Shown: positions 9,414 to 18,582, counted from the stretch's first letter. The stretch is 64,000 nucleotides of DNA from Heliophilum fasciatum (GCF_004341395.1 NZ_SLXT01000013.1:1-64000); one strand, 5' to 3'. The notes: a model not told the origin generated them from the sequence alone. Numbers and translations are program-made.

Positions 9414-10085
9414 ATGTTCGAAAAGATTAAACAAAGCAAGCAAGCGCAGCTTTTGCTGGTTGTCGTAGCCGGGATATTACTTCTTGGTGCTTTTGCCATC
9501 AGCAACGGCTATGCCAATGATGCCAATGGGAACATTGTCGCTCGCGTCAATGGGGAAACTGTCACCAAAGATGACCTTTATGCAACCATGGTCAAAGAAC
9601 AAGGTAAGCAAGCTCTGGACGCATTAATCGCGCAAAAGATGATTGACGCCGAAGCCAAAAAGCAGAACGTCACGGTAACGGATGATGAAATTGCCGGCAA
9701 GCTTACTGAAATCGAAGCATCGTACGGCGGTAAAGAAGCCTTCCTTCAAGCCCTGTCCTTGAGTGGCTTAACGGAAGAACAGCTTAAAGAAAATATCGCC
9801 CGGAACATCCGCGTTGAAAAGTTAATTGCGCCGCAAATCGTTGTCACTGACGAAGAAATGCTCAATTTCTTTAATGAAAACAAAGAAATCCTGGCCCAAG
9901 AAGCTGCGGCCTCCGGTGCTGAAGCTTCTACCGGTGCCAAAAATCAAGAAGTGCCGGCGATTACCTTTGAAGCAAGCAAAGAAAAAATCAAAGGCATTCT
10001 CTTTACCCAAAAGGTACAAGAGCAATATGAATCTTGGTTGAGCCAGCTCTACAGCGAATATAAGGTAGAGACCTTTTTGAATTAA
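9414..10085 (+). CDS. Membrane-anchored SurA/PrsA-like foldase without a PPIase domain
   Basis: A 223-residue protein with one N-terminal membrane anchor (about residues 10-30, LLLVVVAGILLLGAFAI). Next comes a SurA_N-type helical chaperone domain (VARVNGETVTKDDLYATM, LIAQKMIDAEAKK, GLTEEQLKENIARNIRVEKLI). The parvulin PPIase domain usual in PrsA is missing; a short Ala-rich linker sits there instead, followed by a C-terminal helix. It would help secreted proteins fold outside the membrane. The frame is open from 9207, but ATG 9414 with GGGGAGG nine bases upstream is the clear start. The closest neighbours encode secreted proteins, which fits. Confidence 0.88.
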   Translation: MFEKIKQSKQAQLLLVVVAGILLLGAFAISNGYANDANGNIVARVNGETVTKDDLYATMVKEQGKQALDALIAQKMIDAEAKKQNVTVTDDEIAGKLTEIEASYGGKEAFLQALSLSGLTEEQLKENIARNIRVEKLIAPQIVVTDEEMLNFFNENKEILAQEAAASGAEASTGAKNQEVPAITFEASKEKIKGILFTQKVQEQYESWLSQLYSEYKVETFLN

Positions 10086-10164
10086 GCGAGTTGGCACGAT
10101 TTTACCGCAACAAAAGAAGCGGTTTAGCATGATTTCATTGCACAAGAAATGACCGCTGACGCAA

Positions 10165-10212
10165 AGAAGAACCTCAGGCAGACCGTTTGGTCCATACCTG
10201 AGGTTCTTTTAC
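10165..10212 (+). terminator. Terminator of the foldase gene
   Basis: An 11-bp stem (10168-10178 with 10197-10207) with an inner GACC/GGTC hairpin is followed by TTTT. The 397-bp gap 10086-10482 holds this terminator and then the promoter region of the next gene; no further gene is visible in it. Confidence 0.85.
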
Positions 10213-10370
10213 GTTACCACGAAGCCATCCTGCTACTCCCTTTTTTGTATTTACTATAGATTTACGGTAAATAATCCGGTTGCTTTAGTACAGCAGGAAA
10301 TAATGTTAGCAACATTGAAATATGCAACTTGGCTAAACATATACTTTCCGTTCGCTGCCTAAAAAATTCT

Positions 10371-10433
10371 TAAAAAAAAACACAAAAAACTTCACAACTT
10401 GCTCACAGAATGCACAACTTCAACGCTTACACT
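10371..10433 (+). promoter_or_regulatory. A-tract, CACA direct repeats and putative -10 (site B of three)
   Basis: An A-run at 10372-10380 precedes CACA units that start at 10381, 10393, 10404 and 10413, a spacing of 9-12 bp. The CACAACTT core is exact twice (10393, 10413). A TACACT hexamer at 10428-10433 can serve as the -10 element, and no good -35 is present. That is the usual layout of a promoter activated by an OmpR-type regulator. The gene start lies 50 bp downstream. Confidence 0.5.
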
Positions 10434-10482
10434 GGGTATTACAGAACGATGGGAATGAGTTCGTAAGGGAGGCAAATCAAGT

Positions 10483-11586
10483 ATGAAACGTTCGAACATG
10501 GGCAAAATCACCGGCGGCTTACTGATGAGTACGATCCTGCTAACCGGCAGCATCGCCTATGCCAGTGACACTGCAACTTCACCCATGCCGTTCCATGGCC
10601 AGCGGCAATTTCAGGGTCAGGATCAAGGCCAACGCCCGGGTCAGATGCAAGGGCAAGATCAACGCCAGGGTCAGATGCAAGGACAAGATCAGCGCCAGGG
10701 TCAACGACCTCAATTTCCCGATCAAGCCGGTATGAGACAAGGCGGCCCTCTGGCCAAACTGGTTTCTGATGGTGTTATCACCCAGGAACAAGCCGACGCC
10801 ATAATGAGCAAATTCCCCAAACCCGGTGATGGCACCCGAGAACCAGTACAGATGGAGGGTATCCTGAGTGCTCTCGTGACCGACGGTACCATTACCCAAA
10901 CGCAGGCCGATGCCATTTTGGCGTTAAAACCACCGGCACCGCCCGAGCAAAGACATGAAAACTACTTTGGCCAACTGATCAGCGACGGTGTCATCACCCA
11001 AGCGCAAGTTGACGCGCTCATGAGCAAGTTCCCCAAACCCGGTGAAAAAACCCCAGGACCGATCAACATCGATGAGATGCTGGGCTCCTTGGTCGCCGAT
11101 GGCACATTAACGCAAGAACAAGCTGACGCGATTCGCCAGATAACCCCGAATCATAACGGTGCCGTTGGCCGCGGCCCCAATCCGATGGGCCGCAAAGCAC
11201 CGAAAGTCACCATGAAGCTCGGCAGCCCTCTCGTGACGCTCGGTGAAGGTGACCAAACCGAAACAACTACCCTGGACGTCGCCCCGACGGCTCCGAACGG
11301 TTATACGCTGATCCCGGTGCGCGGCCTCTTTGACAAAATAGGCGGAACACTGGAATGGAACGGTGACACACGACAAGTTACGATCAAGCAAGGCGATAAT
11401 GTAATCGTCTTGACACTTGATTCCAAGGAAGCCCTGGTCAATGGACAACCGGTGGCCATGCAGGATGCAGCGCAAATCATCAACGGTCGCACTTTGATCC
11501 CTCTGCGCTTTATCTCCGAATGCCTCGGTTATAAAGTGCAATGGCAGCCGGAGGAAAGCAAAATCATCATTGACAGCGAGTCCTGA
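10483..11586 (+). CDS. Secreted Gln/Gly-rich protein with four helical repeats and a copper-amine-oxidase-N stalk domain
   Basis: A 367-residue protein. A signal peptide covers residues 1-27 (ending SIAYAS). Residues 40-85 are a low-complexity QGQDQRQGQM tract encoded by tandem DNA repeats. Residues 85-225 hold four SHOCT-like units of roughly 35 residues, such as LVSDGVITQEQADAIMSKF. The C-terminal 120 residues are a Cu_amine_oxidN1 domain with GYTLIPVRGLFDKIGG and NGRTLIPLRFISECLGY. That domain is structural (cell-wall or stalk type) in Bacillota and does not imply amine oxidase activity. The function is unknown. Its promoter shares site B with the export operon upstream region at 17.5 kb, which encodes another Gly/Asn/Gln-rich exported protein. 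Confidence 0.85.
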   Translation: MKRSNMGKITGGLLMSTILLTGSIAYASDTATSPMPFHGQRQFQGQDQGQRPGQMQGQDQRQGQMQGQDQRQGQRPQFPDQAGMRQGGPLAKLVSDGVITQEQADAIMSKFPKPGDGTREPVQMEGILSALVTDGTITQTQADAILALKPPAPPEQRHENYFGQLISDGVITQAQVDALMSKFPKPGEKTPGPINIDEMLGSLVADGTLTQEQADAIRQITPNHNGAVGRGPNPMGRKAPKVTMKLGSPLVTLGEGDQTETTTLDVAPTAPNGYTLIPVRGLFDKIGGTLEWNGDTRQVTIKQGDNVIVLTLDSKEALVNGQPVAMQDAAQIINGRTLIPLRFISECLGYKVQWQPEESKIIIDSES

Positions 11587-11628
11587 TCCGGCTTCGCAAG
11601 ATTCAAAAGCTGAATTAAACAAATAAAG

Positions 11629-11668
11629 TAAAGGCCATGGGAAGTTTATTTTCCCATGGCCTTATTTG
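11629..11668. terminator. Bidirectional terminator between convergent genes
   Basis: A 12-13-bp stem around AAGGCCATGGGAA (11631-11643) and its complement ending at 11662 has T-rich flanks on both strands. It separates the stalk-domain gene (plus) from the subtilase (minus). Confidence 0.8.
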
Positions 11669-11720
11669 TACCCGATCGGCTATAAGCTCAAGTGCTTCAA
11701 GCGGGATTCCAGCAAGATTT

Positions 11721-13157
11721 CTACTTCATGATGAAGGTCTTCGTTTGGTTGCTTGATGTATACCCGGTATAACTTCCTGCAGCATTTACTTTGTAGGTTC
11801 CTTTTACACTGTATTTCGGATTTACTGTAAACACACCTAAGCTGTTGGTCGTTCCGGTAAACTTTTGGATAACGCCTTTCGGATTAGTGACCGTCAGCAC
11901 CACGGTCGCACCGGATAAGGCAGTACCGCTTGCGTTGGTTACTTTCGTTTTTATGGTCACGATATTCCCGACTCGATAGATCGCTTTGTCGGTGCTTACG
12001 GTCGTGACAGTAGCTTGCTGCTCTGCTGGCGGCTCTGGCGGTGTTACCGTCGACACAGGTGCTTGAATTAAGCCATAGCCGAACCAGGTATCTTTCCCGG
12101 CCGTTCCCAGATCAAGCACACGTTGTTGAAGCATTTGCCGCAGTTGAGCCGCGCTGGCTCCCGCGTTCGCTTCTTTCAACAAAGCCAAGTCACCGGCCAC
12201 ATAAGGTGCAGCCATCGACGTCCCTGACATGGTGGCATAGGTATTATTCAAATAGGTGCTGTAGATATTGACACCGGGAGCAGCCACTTCCACATCCGGT
12301 CCGGTGGAGGAAAAATACCCACGCTGGTTGGCGGAATCCGTCGCAGCTACCGCAATGACCGAATCATATTTCGCCGGATACTCCACGGAATCACTTGTCC
12401 CTGTGCTGGTGCCACTGTTCCCGGCGGCGGCCACCACTAAGATGCCTTGACTGTAAGCCTTATTGACGGCTGATTCAAGCAGTGAAGACGAGGTACTCAT
12501 CCCCAAACTCATATTGATGATATGCATCTGATTGGTAATGGCCCAATCGACGCCGGCAATGACATCGGACAGATACCCGGATCCCGATGCATCAAGCACC
12601 TTCACCGCGTAGATTTGTGCGTCCGGGGCAATTCCTACTGTACCTAAAGTATTATTTCTTGCACCGATGATGCCCGCAACATGCGTGCCATGACCATTGT
12701 CATCGATGTAGGAATTATAGCCAAAACTTGCCCCGCCAGCCACAGGAATGTCGGAGTGCGTTGCCACACCGGTATCGATGACGGCCACTTTCACGCCTTT
12801 TCCGGTATAACCGGAACTCCATGCCGTGGGAGCAGTTGTTTGGGCAATGCCCCAATCGGCCGTTTGCGCGGTCGCACGAACGACGACGTCCGGTTCAACC
12901 TTGATATCGGGATCTTCCTCAAGTTTATTGATCTGCTGACGCGTAAGCGATAGGGCCATCGCGTTGACATGCTTGTATTCATGCCGTACCTTGGCTTTCA
13001 AGTTGACAATCTTGGACTTTGCTTTGGAAGCTTTGTACTTGACAATCACACGCTCCGTAGCACCAGTAGGAGTTTGCACAGCGGCAAAACCGACCGTCGT
13101 CTGTGCCATCATCATCACCAACACAAGCATCAAACAAAACAATTTCTTCATAAGCAT
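11721..13157 (-). CDS. Secreted subtilisin-like serine protease with C-terminal Ig-like domain
   Basis: A 478-residue protease of family S8. Order: a signal peptide (KKLFCLMLVLVMMMAQTTVGFA); an I9 inhibitor propeptide (about 30-105, ERVIVKYK...MALSLTRQQINKLEEDPDIKVEPD); and the catalytic domain 115-375 with Asp in AVIDTG, His in NGHGTHVAG, oxyanion Asn in AAAGNSG and Ser in GTSMAAPYVAG. A Pro-rich linker leads to a C-terminal Ig-like module 395-478. The start is ATG 13157 with GGAGAG five bases upstream, although the frame is open to 13271. It is probably an extracellular, self-maturing protease. It is convergent with the stalk-domain gene. Confidence 0.93.
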   Translation of the reverse strand: MLMKKLFCLMLVLVMMMAQTTVGFAAVQTPTGATERVIVKYKASKAKSKIVNLKAKVRHEYKHVNAMALSLTRQQINKLEEDPDIKVEPDVVVRATAQTADWGIAQTTAPTAWSSGYTGKGVKVAVIDTGVATHSDIPVAGGASFGYNSYIDDNGHGTHVAGIIGARNNTLGTVGIAPDAQIYAVKVLDASGSGYLSDVIAGVDWAITNQMHIINMSLGMSTSSSLLESAVNKAYSQGILVVAAAGNSGTSTGTSDSVEYPAKYDSVIAVAATDSANQRGYFSSTGPDVEVAAPGVNIYSTYLNNTYATMSGTSMAAPYVAGDLALLKEANAGASAAQLRQMLQQRVLDLGTAGKDTWFGYGLIQAPVSTVTPPEPPAEQQATVTTVSTDKAIYRVGNIVTIKTKVTNASGTALSGATVVLTVTNPKGVIQKFTGTTNSLGVFTVNPKYSVKGTYKVNAAGSYTGYTSSNQTKTFIMK

Positions 13158-13394
13158 CCAGCCTCTCCTTTTTGATAATAACTGTAGTAGCCGATAAGAG
13201 ATTAAGTAGCAGCCGATAAGAGACATAAATTGAATAATTGAACTACCGCTTGCTATGTACCGGTGATGCACTTGCCACGTACCAGTGTAACCATCGAGGC
13301 AATCAAGTGATGATGATTAAATTCTAATATAATAATCATACACCCAAACAGGCGATAAAAACAAGACGATGAACGGTGCTGCAAATTGGCTCTT

Positions 13395-13427
13395 TTGCAA
13401 AAGCCATGGAGTTTAATCCATGGCTTA
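13395..13427 (-). terminator. Terminator of the MacAB-like export operon
   Basis: A 10-bp perfect stem (13401-13410 with 13417-13426) is followed on the minus strand by TTTTGC. It lies about 40 bp past the permease stop. The remainder of the 310-bp gap 13158-13467 holds only an imperfect repeat (GCCGATAAGAGA twice, near 13191-13222) upstream of the subtilase. Confidence 0.65.
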
Positions 13428-13467
13428 GAGAGGAAGTTTTGCAAACGATCATCGGCGGTCGTTCGAT

Positions 13468-14676
13468 TTATTCATAGCGAAGGGCATCAATCGGATGTAA
13501 CGACGCCGCCCGTTTGGCCGGGTAAATCCCGAAGAATACGCCAACGAGGCTGGAAAAACCAAACGAAATCAATACGGATGCCGGCGAGATGCTGGTTGTC
13601 CATTGGCCTAGGGAAGCGATTAAGGAAGACGCGCCGATACCGACAAGGACACCGATAAGCCCGCCGAGGCTGGAAAGCGTCGTCGATTCGACGAGAAATT
13701 GAAAGAGGATATGCTTTTGCTTCGCGCCCAGGGCTTTGCGGATGCCGATTTCCCGCGTTCGTTCCGTCACCGAGACCAGCATGATGTTCATGATCCCGAT
13801 GCCGCCGACGAGCAGGGAAATCCCGGTGATGCCGGCGAGAAGCAAGGTCAGCGTTTCGGTGGTGCTTTGGACCGTTTCAATGATGTCTTGTTGATTGCGA
13901 ATCGTAAATTTTTCTGCACTGCCCAGCTTGCGGGTCAGGATCTTTTCAATCTGCCCCTGGGCACTGTCCATTTTCTCGGCTGATACGGCAGTGACGATGA
14001 TTTGTTTGATGCCGTTGCTGCCGGTGAGGCGTTTTTGGGCCGTCGTAAGGGGAATGAAAATTTGGTCACCCAGATCTTGCGGGCCGGACTTTTTCGCCTC
14101 CATAACACCGATCACGGTAAAGGCTTCACGGCCAACACGGATCTTCTGACCCAGCGGATTGGCTCCGGCAAAGAGATCGTCGGCGACGGTGCTGCCGAGG
14201 ACAGCCACGTTCTCGCGGTTGGTCACTTCTTGCTCTTTGAGAAAACGGCCCGACGTAGCCTTGAAGTTACGGACACGGGCGTAGTCCGCCGTGGTTCCGG
14301 TGACGGTCGTCGTGGTCGTTGTCTTGCCAAACTGCACCGTGCTCTGCGTACCGGCTTCGGGAACGACATCTTGAATCAAGTCGCCTTTGGCCTGGCGGAT
14401 CAATTCATACTCGGCCATCGTCAGCAACTGCGTAGCGCCCCGGGCGCCCTGGGACGCGCCGGGCATGGCGGCCACGCGGCCGGAATTGACGTACAGCACA
14501 TTGGAGCCCAGCGAGCCGATCTGGCTGGTGACGCTTTTCTGAGCGCCTTGCCCGACGGAGATCATGGTAACGACGGAACTGACGCCGATAATGATGCCGA
14601 GCATGGTCAAGAGGGAGCGCAATTTGTTGGACAACAAGCTGGCCAGCGCCATTTTGCAGCTTTCCAAGAAGATCAT
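13468..14676 (-). CDS. MacB/FtsX-type ABC transporter permease
   Basis: A 402-residue permease of the MacB family. The first membrane helix is near residues 18-40 ([17 protein letters not shown]). A large extracytoplasmic MacB_PCD domain follows (about 45-250), then the FtsX domain with three helices near 285, 335 and 370 and the signature [21 protein letters not shown]. Its start overlaps the ATPase stop by four bases (ATGA), showing translational coupling. With the ATPase and the HlyD-like adaptor it should form an export pump for peptides, lipids or small molecules. In this monoderm setting the adaptor would end in the cell wall. It is the last gene of the operon. Confidence 0.93.
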   Translation of the reverse strand: MIFLESCKMALASLLSNKLRSLLTMLGIIIGVSSVVTMISVGQGAQKSVTSQIGSLGSNVLYVNSGRVAAMPGASQGARGATQLLTMAEYELIRQAKGDLIQDVVPEAGTQSTVQFGKTTTTTTVTGTTADYARVRNFKATSGRFLKEQEVTNRENVAVLGSTVADDLFAGANPLGQKIRVGREAFTVIGVMEAKKSGPQDLGDQIFIPLTTAQKRLTGSNGIKQIIVTAVSAEKMDSAQGQIEKILTRKLGSAEKFTIRNQQDIIETVQSTTETLTLLLAGITGISLLVGGIGIMNIMLVSVTERTREIGIRKALGAKQKHILFQFLVESTTLSSLGGLIGVLVGIGASSLIASLGQWTTSISPASVLISFGFSSLVGVFFGIYPAKRAASLHPIDALRYE

Positions 14677-15359
14677 GATGTCACCTCATTCATCTGGTCC
14701 GCGACAATTTGACCGTCCCGGAAGGTGATGATGCGGCGGGCCTGGCGAGAAATCTCCGGCTCGTGGGTAACGAGCACGATGGTTTTGCCTTCTCTGTGAA
14801 GCCGGTGAAAAAGGGCCATGATCTCTTCGCCCGTTTTGGTATCGAGGTTGCCCGTCGGTTCGTCGGCCAGCAGGATCACCGGATTGTTGACCAACGCCCG
14901 GGCGATGGCCACCCGCTGGCGCTGCCCACCGGACATCTCCGTCGGCAAGTGGTGCATGCGCTCCTTGAGACCGACATTGATCAAGGCCTGCTCGGCCCGC
15001 TGACGCCGTTCGACTGCCGGAGCGCCGGCGTAGATCATCGGCAGTTCGACGTTTTGCAGCGCCGTCAGTTTGGGCAGCAAGTTAAAGCTCTGGTAGATGA
15101 AGCCGATATGGCGGTTGCGCACGTCGGCCAGTTGATCGTCATCAAGTTGAGAAACTTCTTCCCCGGCCAATTCATAGCAGCCGGTCGTCGGTGTGTCGAG
15201 GCAACCGAGGATGTTCATCATCGTGGTTTTGCCGGATCCGGAGGGGCCGATGATGGCGATGAACTCGTTTTCACCGATCTGTAAGTCTACGTCCCGGAGG
15301 GCATAGACGGTTTCCGCGCCCATCTGGTAGGTTTTGTAGATGCCTTGGAGGGTGATCAC
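14673..15359 (-). CDS. MacB/LolD-type ABC transporter ATP-binding protein
   Basis: A 228-residue ATPase with Walker [10 protein letters not shown] near residue 38, signature [15 protein letters not shown] near 143, Walker [13 protein letters not shown] near 160 and switch His in VTHEPE. Translation begins at GTG 15359, preceded by GGGGGTGAT, only 12 bp after the adaptor gene. It drives the adjacent FtsX-type permease by mechanotransmission, as in the family. Confidence 0.95.
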   Translation of the reverse strand: MITLQGIYKTYQMGAETVYALRDVDLQIGENEFIAIIGPSGSGKTTMMNILGCLDTPTTGCYELAGEEVSQLDDDQLADVRNRHIGFIYQSFNLLPKLTALQNVELPMIYAGAPAVERRQRAEQALINVGLKERMHHLPTEMSGGQRQRVAIARALVNNPVILLADEPTGNLDTKTGEEIMALFHRLHREGKTIVLVTHEPEISRQARRIITFRDGQIVADQMNEVTS

Positions 15360-15371
15360 GGCATCACCCCC

Positions 15372-16739
15372 TTACGGTGGTCCCATACCAGGGGGGCCAC
15401 CCATGCCTGGTATGGGCGAGGAATTTCTTCTTGTGCTGTTCGTCGTTGATTTTTTACTTGTGGAAGTGGTTGTTTTCTGGACAGGCTGGGTTTCAATCAG
15501 CAGGCGGTCGCCCTCTTGCAGCCCTTCGATGATTTCCACATTGCTGTCATCACGCAATCCCATTTTCACCGGCACAAATGCGGGGCCTTGCGGGCCAGAC
15601 ACCATGACGCCGTCCGTACCGTTACGGTTGATGATGGCATCCAGGGGTACTGTCAGAACATCGGTCTTTTGATCAAGTGCGATGTCCGTCGACATGGTCA
15701 TACCGGAACGAAGCTGGCCGTCGGTGTTGTCGATGTCGACGAGCACTTCATAGTTGACGACATTGTCAATGGTTTTGGGGTTTTGACCGACGCGGCTGAC
15801 TTTTCCTTTAAAGACCTTCCCTTCCAAGGCATCGACGGTAATCACGGCTTCCATGCCCAGTTTGATTTTGGCGATGTCAATTTCTTTGATGTAAAAGCTG
15901 CCTTGGATGACGCTCAAGTCGGCGACCGTGGCCAGCACTGTTTCTTGGGCCACGAACTCACCGGCCTTGACGGGAATCGTTAACACTCGTCCGGCGAAGG
16001 GAACGCTGATTTCCGTATCGGCAAAATCACGCATCGCTGCTTTGAGCGCGGCTTCTGCCTCAGTGACTTTGGCGCGGAGGGCGGCGATCTCTTCCGGCTT
16101 TTTGCCTTTACGCAGCAGATCCAGCGCTGCCTGATCGGCGATTAACTTTTGCTCAATGGTGGCCAATTCGGTTTGTGCTTGCTCCAACTCTTCTTTGGTG
16201 CTGGCGCCGCTATCATAGAGCGTTTGGACTCGTTTTACTTTGGCTTCCGCTTGTGCCCGGTTAAGCTCATCTTGGCGCAGTGTGGCTTCTGATTTGGTTA
16301 TCTCTTCCGGCTCGGCGCCGTCAAGGGCGGCTTTCAAGTTGTAGCGGGCCTGCGCCAGGGCGGCTTGTTTGCCGGCCAGTTGGGCTTCCGAGGAAGAGTT
16401 GTCCATCGTCAATATGGGTTGATTGGGGGCAACAGCATCGGTTTCTTGCACCAATTGCTGCAGGATGGTTCCGTCTGCTTTGGCCCGGATCTCTTGCGTC
16501 CGGATCGGCTTCAGGGTGCCGAGGGCCGTGATTTTCTTGGTGACTGTCGCTCGTTTTACCACTTGTTCACGATAGGTGGCTGCCGACATGGACGTGGCTT
16601 GCTGGTTTTTCCAGTAGTTATAGCCGCCGCCGGCACCGACGATCAGGACAAGGGCCAAGGCGATGACCGTTTTTTTCTTCCACAGCGTTTGCATCCAAGC
16701 AGGCTGGGCCGGAGTTGGGATTTGATCGTTACTGGCCAT
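15372..16739 (-). CDS. HlyD/MacA-like efflux adaptor
   Basis: A 455-residue membrane-fusion protein. It has a short cytosolic start, one membrane helix (about residues 28-45), a split biotinyl-lipoyl domain (ALGTLKPIRTQEIRAKADGTILQ and later VPFAGRVLTIPVKAGEFV), a long coiled coil (110-240, Ala/Glu/Lys-rich), then beta-barrel and membrane-proximal domains. The C-terminal 50 residues are a Ser/Thr-rich tail ending in PGMGGPPGMGPP, which is unusual for MacA. It links the ABC pump to a partner outside the membrane. ATG 16739 has GGGAG eight bases upstream, and the preceding lipoprotein gene ends 60 bp away. Confidence 0.92.
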   Translation of the reverse strand: MASNDQIPTPAQPAWMQTLWKKKTVIALALVLIVGAGGGYNYWKNQQATSMSAATYREQVVKRATVTKKITALGTLKPIRTQEIRAKADGTILQQLVQETDAVAPNQPILTMDNSSSEAQLAGKQAALAQARYNLKAALDGAEPEEITKSEATLRQDELNRAQAEAKVKRVQTLYDSGASTKEELEQAQTELATIEQKLIADQAALDLLRKGKKPEEIAALRAKVTEAEAALKAAMRDFADTEISVPFAGRVLTIPVKAGEFVAQETVLATVADLSVIQGSFYIKEIDIAKIKLGMEAVITVDALEGKVFKGKVSRVGQNPKTIDNVVNYEVLVDIDNTDGQLRSGMTMSTDIALDQKTDVLTVPLDAIINRNGTDGVMVSGPQGPAFVPVKMGLRDDSNVEIIEGLQEGDRLLIETQPVQKTTTSTSKKSTTNSTRRNSSPIPGMGGPPGMGPP

Positions 16740-16799
16740 GAGTTAAACTCCCTTGCATTGAACTATGTACATACATACAAGGTATCCTTGCGGCTCGGA

Positions 16800-17492
16800 T
16801 TACTTTGTCCCTTGATTGGCACCGGCGGTTGCACCATTGAGGGGGTCCTGGCCATTGCCGCCGTTTCCGCCATTCCCGCCATTGCTGCGATCACTCATGA
16901 CTTGAATCAATTCGATGGTGTTGTCGGTTTTCCAGACATGAAGGATCTGGTCTTTTTTCAGTTCAGCCACTTGGAGTGTTGTTTGCCCCTGGCCCCGTTG
17001 CATTTGCGTGATCGTTGTGCCTTCGGGGATGGTCAAGGTTTCTGTTTCTTCCGTGAACGTCATCGGTGTACCTCGGCGCAGTCCTTGGCCATTGGGACCG
17101 TTGCTGCGTTGACCTTGATCCGGACCATTCGGGTCATCGGCGTTCGGACCATTGCCGCGGGGGCCTTGTCCCTGGCCGTTGCCACGGAGACCTTGTCCCG
17201 GTGCCGTAGGAGGCGCGGGATTATTAGCGGAATTGCCCGATGCAGGGACGGCCTGGCTTTCATCGACGGCTGCTTTATAGACAACGACGGTGTTGCCGTT
17301 GATCTCTTTTACTTTCCCGGTCAGTTCCGGCGGACGTTGCGGGCGATTCATGCCGACATTTTGTCTTTCACTAACGGATTTTGATGCCGGATCGGTCAGC
17401 GCGGAACCACTATTGCCACAGGCAGTCAAAGCGGTCGTTGCTACAACCATCGTAAAAAGGAGTATCCCTTTTTTCATTACAGAACTGTTCAT
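16800..17492 (-). CDS. Lipoprotein with Gly/Asn/Gln-rich centre, first gene of the export operon
   Basis: A 230-residue lipoprotein with a signal peptide and the lipobox LTAC (Cys near residue 25). A short beta-rich segment (ELTGKVKEINGNTVVVYK) leads to a long low-complexity centre of GNGQGQGPRGNGPN type. A second ordered segment then follows (TETLTIPEGTTITQMQRG, LKKDQILHVWKTDNTIELIQVM), ending in a Gly/Asn tail. The ordered parts resemble small OB-like or DUF5666-type modules; the function is not known. The true start is ATG 17492 with GAGGTG seven bases upstream; the frame also opens at a TTG at 17507. Its place ahead of the adaptor suggests a partner or substrate-side component of the pump. 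Confidence 0.82.
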   Translation of the reverse strand: MNSSVMKKGILLFTMVVATTALTACGNSGSALTDPASKSVSERQNVGMNRPQRPPELTGKVKEINGNTVVVYKAAVDESQAVPASGNSANNPAPPTAPGQGLRGNGQGQGPRGNGPNADDPNGPDQGQRSNGPNGQGLRRGTPMTFTEETETLTIPEGTTITQMQRGQGQTTLQVAELKKDQILHVWKTDNTIELIQVMSDRSNGGNGGNGGNGQDPLNGATAGANQGTK

Positions 17493-17527
17493 GAAACAAC
17501 ACCTCAATCATGATTTCTTATGAGGTA

Positions 17528-17580
17528 AGTATAGTGTTTTTATGTGTCTAACTTGTGAATTTTTTGTGTTTATTTTTTAG
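17528..17580 (-). promoter_or_regulatory. A-tract, CACA 11-bp direct repeats and -10 of the export operon (site C of three)
   Basis: On the minus strand an A-rich tract is followed by CACAAAAAATT (17568-17558), CACAAGTTAGA (17557-17547) and CACATAAAAA (17546-17537), spaced 11 bp. A TATACT -10 hexamer follows at 17533-17528. No -35 is present. The layout matches site B at 10.4 kb, including the A-tract, and lies about 40 bp upstream of the lipoprotein start. It is a likely binding site for an OmpR-family activator. Confidence 0.55.
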
Positions 17581-17741
17581 GTTTTTTATAAATCTACAGC
17601 AACGTGGTCGTTTTTTTGTGTACCCCCTTCGCCCCTGGGACATGCTAACCATATCACCCACGCTTGCCGGTACCCCTTCCAAGCAAAAGCTACTTCTTCA
17701 TCCCTCCTGCTAAGGAGCGAGGCAACTACAAGGAGTGTTCG

Positions 17742-18476
17742 ATGGTGTTCGACTGGAACAGCCCGCTGGCCTTTTATGCATCCCTGACATTACGCATCGT
17801 TTCGATCATGATGTTGCTTCTGGTGCTTACGTTGTTGACGGGCAGGAGAAAGATCGGCGAACTGCCGGTTTTTGATTTTCTCGTTGTTATCACCTTGGGC
17901 TCCGTCGTTGGTTCCGACATTGCCGATTTTAAACTGCCTCATTTTGACGTGTTATACGCAATAACGGTGATCATTTTGCTGCAAACTGCCTACAGCTATT
18001 TTGTCCTGAAAAGCCGGAAGTTCGGTAACGCCGTGAATTTCGATCCCGTTGTGGTCATTGAAAACGGTCAATTGGTCAAAAAAAATCTTGCCTATCTCAA
18101 GTACACCGTCGATAACATCTTGATGATGCTGCGTGAAAAAGACATTTTTGACCTTAACGAAGTGGAGTTCGCGGTGATTGAATCATCGGGGAAACTGAGT
18201 GTTCTTAAAAAATCACAACATCAAGCGCTCACTCCCAGCACCATGCACATGGCTACCGGCTATAAAGGCTTGCCTACTCCGTTGATTGTAGAGGGAAAGA
18301 TTTATGATCAATCCTTGCAGCGCCTGAACCTCGATCGAAGTTGGCTGATGGCTGAACTGCAGAATTATCAGGTTACCTCCGCGGACGAGGTGTTTTATGC
18401 GGCACTCAATACGGACGGCACACTTTATGTGTCCAAAGATGTACCGGATCACCCGGCAACGCCGATGCTTCATTAA
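17742..18476 (+). CDS. YetF-like membrane protein (DUF421 family)
   Basis: A 244-residue protein with three N-terminal membrane helices (about 10-30, 40-58 and 66-85) and the family signature RRKIGELPVFDFLVVITLGSV (split here by the helix). A cytosolic alpha/beta domain follows (ENGQLVKKNLAYLKYT, LREKDIFDLNEVEFAVIESSGKLSVL), then a variable C-terminus. The family is widespread in spore-forming Bacillota and its biochemical role is not settled. ATG 17742 with AGGAG six bases upstream is preferred over the longer frame from 17664. It appears monocistronic. Confidence 0.9.
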   Translation: MVFDWNSPLAFYASLTLRIVSIMMLLLVLTLLTGRRKIGELPVFDFLVVITLGSVVGSDIADFKLPHFDVLYAITVIILLQTAYSYFVLKSRKFGNAVNFDPVVVIENGQLVKKNLAYLKYTVDNILMMLREKDIFDLNEVEFAVIESSGKLSVLKKSQHQALTPSTMHMATGYKGLPTPLIVEGKIYDQSLQRLNLDRSWLMAELQNYQVTSADEVFYAALNTDGTLYVSKDVPDHPATPMLH

Positions 18477-18582
18477 AATGGTAAAAACAATCACCGAAAT
18501 AACAAAAATAATCACCAGTGGCTAACTTTTCCATAAAATATCACTGTCACGACACTTATAACTTTGGAGAGGTGTGGCTTTG

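Noticed and set aside
13253-13444. Minus-strand 63-codon ORF between the subtilase and the permease
   Set aside because: No ribosome site, it includes the operon terminator hairpin and has no homology features.
16365-17384. Long plus-strand open frame (339 codons) opposite the adaptor and lipoprotein genes
   Set aside because: It lies wholly antisense to two well-supported genes, has no ribosome site and gives a low-complexity translation without domain signatures.
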